The position numbers were made by a program, and so were the translations under genes. A DNA stretch of 64,000 nt from Steromphala cineraria (Eukaryota; Mollusca; Gastropoda; Trochida; Trochidae), in contig OU744735.1 in assembly GCA_916613615.1 (NCBI GenBank), positions 44,978,468-45,042,467 on the forward strand. The letters are read 5' to 3'. The notes under the pieces are model-generated. The model had not been told where the DNA came from, made no database searches, and was given only the letters and a program-made list of their open reading frames with translations. Shown one piece after another: positions 21,598 through 32,639 of this stretch; positions within the stretch are counted from its first letter, which is position 1, and each line of letters begins with the position of its first letter.

Positions 21598-23578
21598 TCA
21601 TATGGAGAACCTTTCGCTGATTAGTTTCCTGCGTACTGTCTGTCCATCTTGGCAGGCTGCGGCTCTATCATCAGCTATGTCTGTCTCCTGTTCCTGATCT
21701 AGTAGTGTGGGAGGGTTGGGGACATGGTTATCCAGGCAGTAGTTGTGGAGTTTGAAGGCTGCCATGATGATAGCTGCACTCTTCTCTGGTGTAAACCATA
21801 GGCAACCAGTAGACTTGTACAGACACCTGTATAAAGATGGCCACAGATCTACATAAATCCTTTGTCAACAATCATATCTTAACATATTCATTACACACTT
21901 AATACCTGTGATATGATTTAATTCAAATGACTTCACAGGTGCATTTGTTTATTGCCACTATACTTTTTTACATAGTCTTTTATTGATGAAAAACTTATTT
22001 ACTTGCTTTTTATCAACCTCAATTTATTTTGAGATTGAGATTTTATTCCCAAACACAAAGCTTGTCTTATTTACCGAAAGCGTGACTTTAGCACTCCAAA
22101 TGCCCTCTCCACTGTGTTGCGAGTCCTACAGTGCGAACTGTTGTACCTCTCTTCAGCTCTTTTTGTGGGGTCCAACACCGGGGTCAGCAACCATGGTTTG
22201 CAGCCATACCTGTAACAATACATTACAAAATAAAAAACTGAAATGCATAATATTTTTATAATTATCTCAAAACTTGTTTTATGAACCAAGCATATCTGTT
22301 AGGAGAATACTTTTTGAATGTAATGAACCCAAAACTTATATAATAATCCTGTAGTCTTGTGTTACATGAACAATTCAGTCATTCAATACCTGGCACAATT
22401 GACCACTACACCAATGTGTTAAAAATTGATTTAGAATTGATTGTCTCAAACATACTAACCCTGAATCACCAAGCAGCCAGCCATCAGGGTTCTGTTGCTC
22501 CAGCCTCCTGCCCAGTCCACTGCTCTGTAAAATGAGCCCATCATGGGTGGAACCAGGCCACTTTGCGTCAACATTTAGGAATCTGGAAAATATATTAAAA
22601 ACTATAATTGGAGATTATTTTAAATAGATGAATTACAAAATGATAAAAAAGTGTATCTCATTGTTTGATAGACCTGCAGTAGTCAATTTAATACTGGTTA
22701 ATACTACTACTGAAATAATTTTAACAGAACATTGAATTGTGGTACAAACACAAATTTTCTAAAAATGATTTTAAATGTTACATCAATCAAATAACACAAA
22801 ATGATTTGCTACGATTTTTTGGAACACACACCATACTGATTAAGGATCGATTTTTGAAACCAAATATTGACGATTAATTGTCGGAAGGAAAATAGTCTCG
22901 AAGGAAATGTCAAGGACGTTATGAATGAAAACAGTTTGTCGTTCACTTTGGTCTGAGGACTGTTTGCAAGACTGTTTGCATGACTCTCACATTAACACAT
23001 TAAATCAAGATTGAGTAAGTGATTTTGCAGTTTATGTTTACCTCAAATCTGAGTCGCACACCGCCTGAACATTGACAGAGTGGAAGCCTTAACGGTTGAC
23101 GTAAGCCACTTCCTGGTCTTCGCTTGGTCTCTTGATGGGGACCTGTGTCCCGTCGATACATCCTATCACATTAGGAAATGCTGCCAGTTTATAAAATCCT
23201 TGTTTAATCCTCGACTGGCTTTCCCGACCCCAAGGAAATCTGATATTGTCCAGGTTAGCACAGAGTGCTTGAATTGTTGCGTCGAAAGAGCGAGACACAC
23301 TCGCTTCACTCACTCCGTGCAAATCACCGATCTCGGAGAGAAATCCTCCCTTGCCGAGGTAGCGTCTCCGGAGACAAAGGATGCGAACGCTGGGTCGCCC
23401 TCTCCAATGCAGGTCTCACTAGCTCGACAAGGGAAAGGATCGCAAGTCGGGGCATGCGGTATCTCGCTATGAGATCCGAGTCGCTCAAACTGTCCAACTG
23501 CATAGTTCTATCGCGAAACACACGATTTTTTCGGATATTCTCCTCTTCATAATCCATGAGTATGACAAAGGCCACCAT
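21598..23578 (-). pseudogene. HARBI1-like DDE transposase of Harbinger 2, deletion and stop
   Basis: Exon 1 (23578-23042) starts MVAFVILMDYEEENIRKNR, continues VRPALERATQRSHPLSPE, then a ~22-bp out-of-frame deletion near 23370 removes the usual QVLVAL segment before RYLGKGGFLSEIGDLHGVSE. It then has VIGCIDGTQVPIKRP (first Asp) and a TAA (23089-23091) where the Lys of NRKGFHS is expected. Exon 2 (22582-22460) reads AKWPGSTHDG and WLLGDSG (second Asp); exon 3 (22209-22075) reads YGCKPWLLTPVLDP and NTVERAFGVLKSRFR (Glu); exon 4 (21826-21598) reads KSAAIIMAAFKLHNYCLDNH to TGA. All introns are GT-AG and phase-matched. Two lesions make it inactive, although the triad is present. Confidence 0.9.
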
Positions 23579-24474
23579 TTTAATGACGATATATTTTCAA
23601 CCTTAGAGAGATAAGACTGGGTCATACCAACCTTAGTGTTTTGACCTTACGTAAGGTTAACCTTAGCTAAGGTTGTTTTGTGAAAGACGACGTCAACCTT
23701 AGTAAAGGTCTCAGGTTGAAATCTTAGAGATAAGGTTAACCTTAGAGATAAGGTTGTTTTGTGACAAGTGAAGATCAGAAAGCCATGGTCAATGCCATTT
23801 TGAATGACGAGCAAGTGGCAGGACCGGATGAGACCTTGTCAACAGGCGCAGACAAGGCCCAGACCTGTGGGTCTACTTCTAAACTTGTCACGCTGTCTTC
23901 ACCAACTGGGCACCAGATTCACATTGACAACTGCGTTGTTAAGTTCATGAAATAAAGCGAGATTTAAATTGTTTTTGTTTTTTTAATTGATGGGTTAAGT
24001 GGAAGAACATGATATGTTGCATTTTTTTAAAAATTAAAAAAAATTGTGTGCAAAAACATGATATGTCATTTGACATTTGTATGTTAGTGATGTAACCACC
24101 TAATGGACCATTCTAATGTAATGGCTCTGCAATATCCTTCTATGTCACAGGAAGTGTGATGTTTTCAGTTCTATAACTTGATATGTTCCTTAATAAAACA
24201 TGTTCAGTTTTAACAGGAAGGAATTAGTTACATTTATACATGTACTGTACATCCTGTAACACATATGCAGTTTTTGCACCAAGGAAGTGGTTATTGAGAC
24301 AAAACATACACAGTTCTTGCAGAGAGGAACTTCATACCTTTTTGCAATCTTAATGTTCTTTTTTTATGATGTAATGTAACATATCAAATAACCCAAAATT
24401 CCATTTTGATATCAACCAATCAGCATTTTTTGTTTGATTTGCTTCTGATCATTCTTGTAAGCACATGGTCAGAC

Positions 24475-25809
24475 ATGGAGGCACATGGTGAGACTGGTGC
24501 TATTGTACCTTCTGAGTCGGCAGTAGCTGCTACCAGTGCTCTTGAGCTTCTGGAGCTCATAGATACCGGCAATGATATCCAAACCACTGACACAAGCAGT
24601 GATTCTGCCGTCACAGCACCCAAGAATGTAGAATTTGAAGATCAACTGATTGCTCCTGAAGATAATACCAACACAGCTGGTAAGTACTCAGTAAATATAA
24701 TATATATGCAGAAAGGTAACAGTTTTTTATTTTGGAAACTTGCAACATAAAGCAAACATAAATACAGATTCTACTTGATACTGTTTAATAATTAAAAGAT
24801 TTGATACATTTAAATGGGTCATATGGTTTTGGTTTCTGCACAAGTATATGGCCATAGTGTTTGATTTCCATTGAAACCAGGAATTGTTTCGTATTTTGCG
24901 TAATATGTGGATGTAAGTTGATTAAAGTATTTTTTTAAAGGCCCTTTTTCTAGTCATTTTCTTTTTCCAACAGGGCTCATGGATCTCCCAGATGAGGTTA
25001 TTCTACATGTCATGCAATACTTGGGCCTCCCAAATGCACTCAATTCCTTGTCTGGAGTGAACCATAGGCTTCACATGATTTGCCATGATGAATCACTGTG
25101 GAGGCAGTTTGAATATACTGAAGTTTGTTGGACCAAATCCGCATTTACCTTTGTGTTTGAGACACACGGTACTCATTTCACCAAGCTATATTTCAGCAAA
25201 TACTCATTGATGTTGTCAAATCTCACGCCACTAAGATACATAGAGAACCATCTTGGCCAGTGTCATAATCTCACCCATTTAGATATTCAAGATTCTCATG
25301 CCATATGTACCCTCCAGTTTCTTGGAAACCTTCCGAATTTGACATACCTCAATTGCAGCAATTGCCCACATCTCGACCCAGTGTCTTTACCATTTCTTAC
25401 AAAATGTGAGAAGCTAACCTACTTGAATATTTCACATTGTCCACAGTTTTTGCATCAGCCAGACGCATTTAGTGCATGTTGCCTCACGCTGAAAACTCTG
25501 CATATTCTCATTGCAGAGCGTTCGTTCTACCTCGATGTACCATGGGTTCACTTTTTGCTCACCAACCTGCCCCTGTGGCATTTAGCCATCACTCCTGTGT
25601 ACCGCCCAGCTCCAATCTGGGAAGAGATTCTAGAAGGCTTTCAAATCAGCTATGGACATGATCTGGATAGTCTACTTCTACGCTACCATGGCCATTGCAA
25701 TTCAAACTACATAGCAATGTACCCTGATCACAATATTGGTTTCTTTCAGCCTCTTGTTGATTTGACCTGGAGCGATGATGACGAGGATATTGTGAATGCT
25801 TGGTATTGA
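24475..25809 (+). CDS. F-box / leucine-rich-repeat protein
   Basis: Exon 1 (24475-24679) starts at ATG GAG GCA and encodes an acidic, Ala/Thr/Ser-rich leader with ALELLELIDTGNDIQTTDTS. After intron 24680-24973 (gtaagt...ccaacag) exon 2 begins GL-MDLPDEVILHVMQYLGL, an F-box of ~45 residues ending DESLWRQFEY, followed by several leucine-rich repeats (CHNLTHLDIQDS, LPNLTYLNCSNCPHLD, CEKLTYLNISHCPQF) and an acidic end, WSDDDEDIVNAWY-stop. F-box proteins link Skp1-Cullin ubiquitin ligases to targets, with the repeats normally choosing the substrate. ATG at 24979 is an alternative start. Upstream exons, if any, are not recognised. The stop overlaps the next ORF by 14 nt. Confidence 0.75.
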
Positions 25810-27580
25810 ACATAATCCCATATTAAATTTTACAGATGACGAGAACCATCCTGAAAATGAGCGTGGAAGAAGTCGGATTAGAAAACCAGAGAACTGGATC
25901 AGAAATAAACGAAAACATGCTAGAGTGTCAGGACAAAGTTATACGTCAGTAGCTGGTAAGCGGGTTAAATATCGAGAAATTGGAAAATCCTGCAATTGCA
26001 GACTGAAGTGTTTTGAAAACATATCAAGTGAACAAAGGCAAAAGATTTTTGACTCTTTTTACGGAATAGGAGACCATGGTAGTCAAAATGCATATCTCTA
26101 TGGCATGATTTCAAAAGTTCAGTTAAAAAGAAGAAGAAACTCCCATATTGAATCGAGAAGGAACAAAACATTCCATTATTATGTAAATGGCGGAGAACAA
26201 GACATTAGGGTTTGTAAACAGGCTTTTGCAGCCATTCATGGCTTAAAAGCAGGGAGAATAAACTATGTTGTGGAGTGTAAGGAGAAACATGCGACCGCAA
26301 AAACTGACCAAAGGGGCAAGCACAAAAATCGGGCAAATAAGACATCGTCGGCCAAAGTTGATAAAGTTCGGGCTCATATCAGATCCTTTCCGTCAACTCA
26401 GAGCCATTATTCAAGAAAGAACAACATCTCTAGAAAATACCTCAGTGCGGAACTCAATCTTTCAAGGATGTACGAACTATATAAAAAGCGATGTTGTGAG
26501 AATGAAGAAATCCCAGTAAAACAGAATATATATCGAAAGATTTTTAAAACTGAATTTAATCTTGGGTTGGGTCTTCCAAAATCAGATACATGTAAGGTAT
26601 GTGATGGTCATCAAGCGTCAGAAAATGCCACACCTGAACAGATTGAACAGGTCAATGCTCACAAAGAAAAAGCAAATAGAGCTTATAAAGAACTGAGAGA
26701 TGACACTCTTAAGTCTCAAAATAGTGACACTACAGTCATTTGTTTTGACCTCCAACAGGCATTAGAAACACCAAAGATTTCTACAGGCATCGTTTTCTAC
26801 CTTCGACAGCTGTGGACCTACAACTTCGGAATACATGATGTTTCCAATGGTGAAGGGTACATGCATGTCTGGTCTGAGGATGTTGCTGGGAGGGGGTCTG
26901 AGGAGATCATCTCATGCCTTCACAAATTCTTAACAGATCATCCTACAAAACAAAATCTTGTTTGCTATAGTGACTCCTGTTCCGGACAGAACAAGAACAA
27001 AAACCTAATCAACTTCTGGATGTCTCTCATAGCAAGCGGAAGATTTACTAGTATCGAACACAAGTACCTCGTACCTGGACATACATATTTACCATGTGAC
27101 AGAGACTTTGCGCTGATAGAAAAGAGAAAACGGAAAACAGAAAGTGTGTTTCTGCCAAGTGATTGGGTACGTATTATCAGGGATTCCAGACGGAAGAACC
27201 CATTCCATGTCACCAGTATGGAAAGAGAAGACTTCAAATCAGTTACCATTCAAAACTTTATCAACAGAAAGATTAGCGACAGCAAACAAAAAATACACTT
27301 CAAGGACATTTGTTGGTTTCGATTTACATGTGATGGATTTTCATTCAAATATTCATTTGATGAGGGTGAATGGGATCACGTCTCTCTGGGTCGTAAAGGG
27401 AAAAGTCCAAAACGCCCCTCCCTGCAACTTGTAGAGAAGCACAAATTCTCAAAACCCATCCAAAAAAACAAGTATGATGATCTGATGAAACTGCTGCCAT
27501 ATCTTCCTCCCGACACTAGATTATTCTACAGATCTCTGGTTTACAAATCCGAGCCCGACTCAGATTCAGAGACAGAATAA
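25796..27580 (+). CDS. DUF7869-type protein, predicted RNase H-fold (transposase-like)
   Basis: 594 codons uninterrupted from ATG 25796; a good acceptor (ttttacag) at 25835 suggests the mature exon starts at 25836. The N-terminus has the family RKPENW module, EIGKSCNCRLKC and ISSEQRQKIFDSFYGIGDHG; the middle has LSAELNLSRMYELYKKRC, FNLGLGLPKSDTCKVCDGH (CxxCxxH, 266-272); then FDLQQALETP (D318), CYSDSCSGQNKN (D393) and LPCDRDFALIEKRK (E442), spaced like a DDE/RNase H triad. Proteins of this kind are multicopy in invertebrate genomes and are probably mobile-element derived; their activity is not established to my knowledge. Codons are intact, so this copy is recent or maintained. No terminal inverted repeats were found around it. 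Confidence 0.75.
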   Translation: MLGIEHNPILNFTDDENHPENERGRSRIRKPENWIRNKRKHARVSGQSYTSVAGKRVKYREIGKSCNCRLKCFENISSEQRQKIFDSFYGIGDHGSQNAYLYGMISKVQLKRRRNSHIESRRNKTFHYYVNGGEQDIRVCKQAFAAIHGLKAGRINYVVECKEKHATAKTDQRGKHKNRANKTSSAKVDKVRAHIRSFPSTQSHYSRKNNISRKYLSAELNLSRMYELYKKRCCENEEIPVKQNIYRKIFKTEFNLGLGLPKSDTCKVCDGHQASENATPEQIEQVNAHKEKANRAYKELRDDTLKSQNSDTTVICFDLQQALETPKISTGIVFYLRQLWTYNFGIHDVSNGEGYMHVWSEDVAGRGSEEIISCLHKFLTDHPTKQNLVCYSDSCSGQNKNKNLINFWMSLIASGRFTSIEHKYLVPGHTYLPCDRDFALIEKRKRKTESVFLPSDWVRIIRDSRRKNPFHVTSMEREDFKSVTIQNFINRKISDSKQKIHFKDICWFRFTCDGFSFKYSFDEGEWDHVSLGRKGKSPKRPSLQLVEKHKFSKPIQKNKYDDLMKLLPYLPPDTRLFYRSLVYKSEPDSDSETE

Positions 27581-27958
27581 GTGAAACAGAGAATACATTG
27601 ACTTTATCCAGCTTTATATTTAAGGACATGAGCAAGTCTCATTGAAAGAATATAATTTTAGTTTAGAGGAATGACTTTAGTAATGAACAGAAGAGAGGAC
27701 ATTGGATGAGATTTTAAAATACATGTATATTTGGAAGTGGCCACAACCACAACTTTTGACCATGACTTAGCTTCCCGTCATATTCTTATTTAAAATCTTG
27801 TCCAATGTGCCCTCTTCGGTTCTATATTTTGGGATATGGGATGGAAAATTGGTGTTCAGGACTATGATTTCAGTTCTGTGAAAAGTCTCATAATTCATAG
27901 TACTGAAAATGACTGACTGGTGTTGCGGATTCTCCACCATTTTGCAAACTTTAAGAAA

Positions 27959-28520
27959 GCATGATGCTGAAAGTGATTGGCTGTTTATTGTGATGTTCTA
28001 CACTTTTACGAACTTACTCAAGTGATGTGCATGTCTCCAGGTTGTTGAGATGAAATGCATTATTTGGTTTTGAAAATATTTCCTGTGAAAAGAGATTTAT
28101 AGAAATCTTTTAAGACTGCATGATACTGAAAGTGATTGGCTGTTTATTGTGATGTTCTACACTTTTACGAACTTACTCAAGTGATGTGCATGTCTCCAGG
28201 TTGTTGAGATGAAATGCATTATTTTGTTTTGAAAATATTTTCCTATGAAAAGAGTTTTATTGAAATCTTTCAGAAAGCTTAGCAGAAGGTTTTTTTAGTT
28301 GTGGATGTTCTGCATTTTTAAAAATTTACTAAACTGATGTGACTGTCTCCAGAGTTTTTAGATGCAATAATATTTAGTTTTAGAAGTATTTTACCGTGTG
28401 CTATGGGGAAAGCTCAATCAGAATGAATATAACTGAATGAACATAACAAGCTGTTTATTTGCATTTTTTTAAACCTTTCAAAGAACTCACTCGTGTCTCC
28501 AAATTGTTAGTTAAGAACTA
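27959..28520 (+). repeat. ~160-bp tandem repeat decaying downstream of the DUF7869 ORF
   Basis: Units start near 27959 and 28119 and are almost identical (AAAGTGATTGGCTG, TTTATTGTGATGTTCTACAC, GATGTGCATGTCTCCAGG). A third (about 28275) and perhaps fourth (about 28445) keep only traces such as TGTCTCCA. Similarity falls with distance from the ORF. There is no ORF in it. Confidence 0.75.
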
Positions 28521-29470
28521 GCTTAAGTATACAAGTAATTTGTTTGAGATTTTAATACTTTCAGTTAACTACACATTGATAAAACAATATAAATTTTTGG
28601 GAAATTATTGAGGAGAGAAAACCTTGCAAATAAACTTGACTGATGTGAAACACAGAACTTAACTGTTTATCTATGTTTAAAAGTATGTTAGAACAAACAA
28701 TTTGGATTACTGAGTTTTATTACTGTGAAAAATGATTATTTCAGATTTATAATAAAGATTTGTTCTTCCACACATGTTTGAAATTGTTGAAGATTTTGAG
28801 TGCAAAAACGTGACAAAATACCAAAATGGTTACAAAAAAATAATTTGAAAAAAACATAAAGTGTAATAACATTCAACATTCACATTATGAATATATCTGA
28901 GGATGCACACACCTTTCAGTTAAAAACGGGCGGTAAAAGATGATGTGCACACTTTTTCAACAAAGGTGGATTTTTCTCAAAACATCAATGATGCAACATA
29001 TCAGCTTCTTCTCCTTAACCCTTCAATTTAGTTGACATTTTTACGGTATGAATATGTGTACTCCCTTATTTCTTAGCAATTTTACGGAGGTAATTTTCAA
29101 ATATTTGTTCGAGGCGACTTGTGGACAGTCAAACAGTGTTAATATCGTCAGGCCCCAAGGTTATAAAACCAATCTTGGATTTAACTTAATTTCATGCTAA
29201 ACTTATAGATCAACTCAAATTTTAAGGTCATAAAATGTCTTGAGTCTGTTCTCAGCTGAGATCAAAAGAAAAACTGAGCTGACCATGATCAGAAAAATTT
29301 CATTTCTGTTATCAATGACAATCTGGAAGGCTATTTGGAGTTATTATCATAGATATTTTGATGATTTATGGAAGGAATAGTTACAAAACACATTATTTTT
29401 GTATTCCTCAATGATGTGTTTTCAATTCTCACCTATGCATTGATTTATTGCCCTATTATTCACAACATTT
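28521..29470. other. Gene-free AT-rich stretch
   Basis: No ORF or delimited repeat. GGCCCCAAGGTTATAAAACC at 29151-29170 resembles one end of a Harbinger-type MITE, but no partner end was seen. Confidence 0.45.
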
Positions 29471-29471
29471 C

Positions 29472-29728
29472 CCGGGGGCGTAGCTCAGTGGTAGAGTGTC
29501 CGCTCGTCACCCGGAAGACCGGGGTTCGATTCCCGGTCGCGTCATACCAGAAGACGTTAAAAGTTGGGAGTTGTTGCTGTCTTGCTTGACACTCAGCATT
29601 GTAAAGGCAGAACAACGATTTAACTGGCGCTGCACTGTGGCTGCCGGGTGCTTCGGCACAAACAAAATTTCCAATGTATGTATTTACTGAGGACAATAAA
29701 GTGTTATTATTATTATTATTATATTATT
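29472..29728 (+). mobile_element. tRNA-derived SINE
   Basis: The head has a pol III A box (TAGCTCAGTGG, 29481-29491) and B box (GGTTCGATTCC, 29523-29533), but the acceptor stem does not pair (GGGGGCG against CGCGTC) and the T stem has a G-G mismatch, so it is not a functional tRNA. A conserved-looking body follows (AGTTGTTGCTGTCTTGCTTG, CACTCAGCATTGTAAAGGCA), then a (ATT)n tail at about 29703-29728, as in many invertebrate SINEs. Confidence 0.8.
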
Positions 29729-32580
29729 AAACATTGCTCAGCTCTGTAAAATTGTTTGTCATTATGCCAATGTCAAGGTCAGTTAGATAAGGGAAGTAAC
29801 TCTGTTGCCATTCAGAATTTTCTCTCTGAACAAGTCTTAGATTCTAGTTGAGTTCAAGTCATGTACGTAATCATCAAGTTTTTGTTTTTTTGGTTTAGAT
29901 TAGATAGATCAGTAATAGAATCACATAATTGTTTTTGGGTAACATTTCAACGGATTGTAACAAACTTAGCTATTTATTTTAGATATTTCAACTGATGTAT
30001 ATGAAATATATTTATTTAAAAAAAATTAAATCAAGTTTGAAAGTTACATGTTGTCTATACATTTGCCAATTTAGCAAAAGCAATAATTACAGTGCTGATA
30101 AAATATTGATACAATATATTCATTTAATAGAATAATTATAAAACTTGGGGGAAAAAACATTTAGAACAATTGAAATACATAAGTGCATGACTTTGATAAA
30201 ATCGTTTTGTTTCCTGTGTAGCCGGTATTTAAATAAAGTCAGAACATTTTCTCGCCTCTCTTTTGAGGTAATTAATAAAAAATATGGTGAGTAGCTGAAG
30301 ACTGTGGTTAGTTAAATTCACATTTTCGTTAGTTAATAATAATTAATTGTGCAAAGTATAATTCTATTTTTATTTCATCCCAGTACAGTAAATCACTGAA
30401 ATATGATGTTCAATTGTAATTTCATAGAATGGATATTGTTTAATTTCATGGATTATTGATAAAATAGAATTACATTTTTTAACATAGAGGTTTCATATAC
30501 AAAATCACAGGATTATTTCATTATTAATTTCCAGTTATTTTATTATTTCTTTCGCCAATTCATGAATACATGATACATGTATTAATTGTATTTGATAGAA
30601 AGTTTGCCTCTCAGAGTCTGAAGTGATAAGTACATTATGATTATATGAACAGATTAGTAAACAAACATGTTTTAAATTATCAATATTTTCTTACTTTTCT
30701 ATGTCATTGAGTCAATGATTATGAAGTGCTAAGTACTAAAACATGAAATAAAAAGCTCATATCAATTCTTTTGGTAGATTTTGTCAAAAAGAAATCATTT
30801 ATCCATGTGATAAAAAATGTCATGAGTAAACCTTTTTCTATTTCTATGCAAATGATAATAGTACACAGGTGATTATAAATGGATGCCTTGTTCGAAGCTG
30901 CAAAGAAATTGTTTTAATTTCATGTATGATAAATTTACACTTTTGTAAGTTAACTGCAATTGTTTGAATCTGTTTCACAGATTCTTGCAAGACTAGGCAA
31001 ACCAAAATTCTGGCAACAAGACTTGAGAAAAAGAATTTGAAGGAAAAAAGTCTTGATCATCAGTAAGTATTCATTTCTGAATTGATCAGATAACAGATAT
31101 CACATTATTACTATTTTCATGTACCGGTAAGTAACATTATGAATGTGTAATATTTCAAGAAACAAATACCTAGGGTTAATTAATTGTCTTTAATCGAACT
31201 GCATTTTTTGTCATAAATCTGCTTACGATTTTAAGCTTATAGTTAATTAATTGGTTTGTTTTTGTATATCACATGTGACTCTTTTCAAAGTTAAGCACAA
31301 CTGGATAAATAACATGTAACACAGCAACAATAAGGATTAAGTGTTTAGCCTCAGTCATTTATAATACTTGTTGGATAACATAATTGTCAACCATTATTTC
31401 CAATTTCATATGAATTTTAACAGGGGACCTTTGATTTGCTGAATAATAAAAGAAAAGTGCTGAAGGCGCTCAATCAGTGAAACTGTTTGCCTGTTCAAGA
31501 AAACCAATGCCAAAGTAAGCATTATTCAAATTTCTCACTTTTCATTTTAGAACTTTACAAACAGACTGAGAACTTTACATAAAAGAAATACATTTGTATC
31601 TTGCTTTAATTGATCTTGCTCAATGAATTAATAAATTTGTTTTTTAACAGATTTGTATGAATTTTATGAATAATATGATTAGATCGGATAAAGTATTAAA
31701 TGAAAGTATTTCTTTGCAGAAACTACCTGACAAATGGCCAAAGGAAGGACTCTATGGAATGCCTACCGGGGTAATTCACACTCAAGAATGTATTGTATAT
31801 TAAATAGTGCTAATACTTTATTCAAGCTTGAAATATTTCTTCTTAATAAAAATCTAAACTTGTAATTTTTCAGTTTTGTTGTTTGTTTGAGGATTAATCA
31901 CTTTTTGGATAAACATTGAGTTTTTGTTAAAATGATAAATATATTATTGACAGGAACGATAAGGTATATTTATAGCTAGCCACATTGTTATGTTTTTTAA
32001 TTACCTGCTCAGGTCTGGATGTTTGTGTTGAGTTAGCACTGAAAACTTTTTCCATAATACCGGTTTCTTAGCTTTAGGTTTACTACTGCACAAGAAAGTA
32101 TAGCTATCATTTTCTGACTCTTGAAAATGATTAAAAAATTACCTTTGATTTTATTATGGAGAGTTATATCAACATCAAAATATGAAATTATAGGCTCAGC
32201 TGTACTATGTTGGTAACTTGGTAGGCCCCCAATAATACAATTATATGTTAAAGTACTAGTGACGTCATGATGGAGGTCGGACGTGTTTTGAGAGCTCTCA
32301 CACCGAGTTAGCAAAACTCAAGCCTTTCATGGATTAAAACAATATTGATATACTACAACACCAAACAACATATGCAGCATTGCAAGGTGTCCTTTTAAGA
32401 TGATTTTTATGAGAAGATGACCTTTTCTTTGTAAGATTTTTGTTGGATTGTCAAGAAGTGAAAGAAAAAACCCTGTGAAAGTCGTGGTACACGCCATCAC
32501 ACGCCGACAATCAGTGAAATGTGCCCTGGATGTGATTCACTCAATTCCTAAGGATTTCACTTGGATTTGTTGACTAGAAA
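29729..32580. other. AT-rich gene-free stretch with a few splice-like blocks
   Basis: No protein family recognised. Blocks with acceptor and donor consensus exist: 30981-31060 (cacag before, gtaagt after), about 31424-31518 (taacag, gtaagc) and 31720 (tttgcag). Joined, they give only a short frame that stops soon. They may be exons of a non-coding transcript or chance. Confidence 0.4.
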
Positions 32581-32639
32581 AAGTAAGTACTCGTTACAAA
32601 CTCGAACTCTTAGCATTAACTTTGAATGAACTCAAACTT

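Larger units (their letters stand above)
16253..23764. mobile_element. PIF/Harbinger transposon 2 (7.5 kb, right terminus truncated)
   Basis: The left end GGCCTCCTTTCACAAAACAA is preceded by CAG (16250-16252). The right end reads AAGGTTGTTTTGTG then departs, so its outer ~11 bp are missing or mutated. Both ends carry arrays of inverted AACCTTA-TCTCTA-AGGTT modules (16265-16410 and 23600-23760), probable binding sites for the Myb/transposase pair. It encodes a seven-exon Myb/SANT gene (plus) and a transposase (minus). Only 22 bp separate it from Harbinger 1. Confidence 0.88.
9670..23955 (+). pseudogene. Crypton/DUF3504-type tyrosine recombinase gene, broken and split by two transposons
   Basis: Frames at 9670-10080, 10100-10420 and 10420-10628, then exons 10956-11140 and about 23764-23955, read in family order. 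First comes an acidic N-terminus, then RDKWAYNTFTAWA and LLENMTTEDLAYF. Next are EFRQVLDGEMKRL, LLWRRGQLGDRNPKVLVNT and LNGKHFGLRSG. After those come EDYSKTVQGGLKHR, CHVQLYKKYVSLCP and DAFYLQ, then QPLGHNTLQKIVPEMCQKAG and ERTGHRSVTG. The last exon starts TSEDQKAMVNAILNDEQ and ends IHIDNCVVKFMK-stop. The intron 10629-10955 (gttagt...tgcag) rejoins Trp-Tyr in frame. Damage: two frameshifts (near 10080 and 10430), Trp (TGG, 11056-11058) at the catalytic HxxR Arg, and loss of the YKR segment where a Harbinger abuts the last exon. Such genes mediate integration of Cryptons or are domesticated as DUF3504 proteins. The assignment of the last exon is inference. Confidence 0.72.

Noticed and set aside
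25801..25835. Tiny intron fusing F-box and DUF7869 frames directly
   Set aside because: Possible donors (GTGAAT, GTATTG) would leave introns of 28-44 nt and none gives the phase needed at 25836.
29472..29545. tRNA gene
   Set aside because: A and B boxes are good, but the acceptor stem does not pair and the T stem has a mismatch; the conserved body and ATT tail show a SINE.
30981..31780. Spliced protein-coding gene from splice-like blocks
   Set aside because: Joined blocks stop after about 30 codons and no family is recognisable; AT-rich sequence gives chance gtaag/cag pairs.
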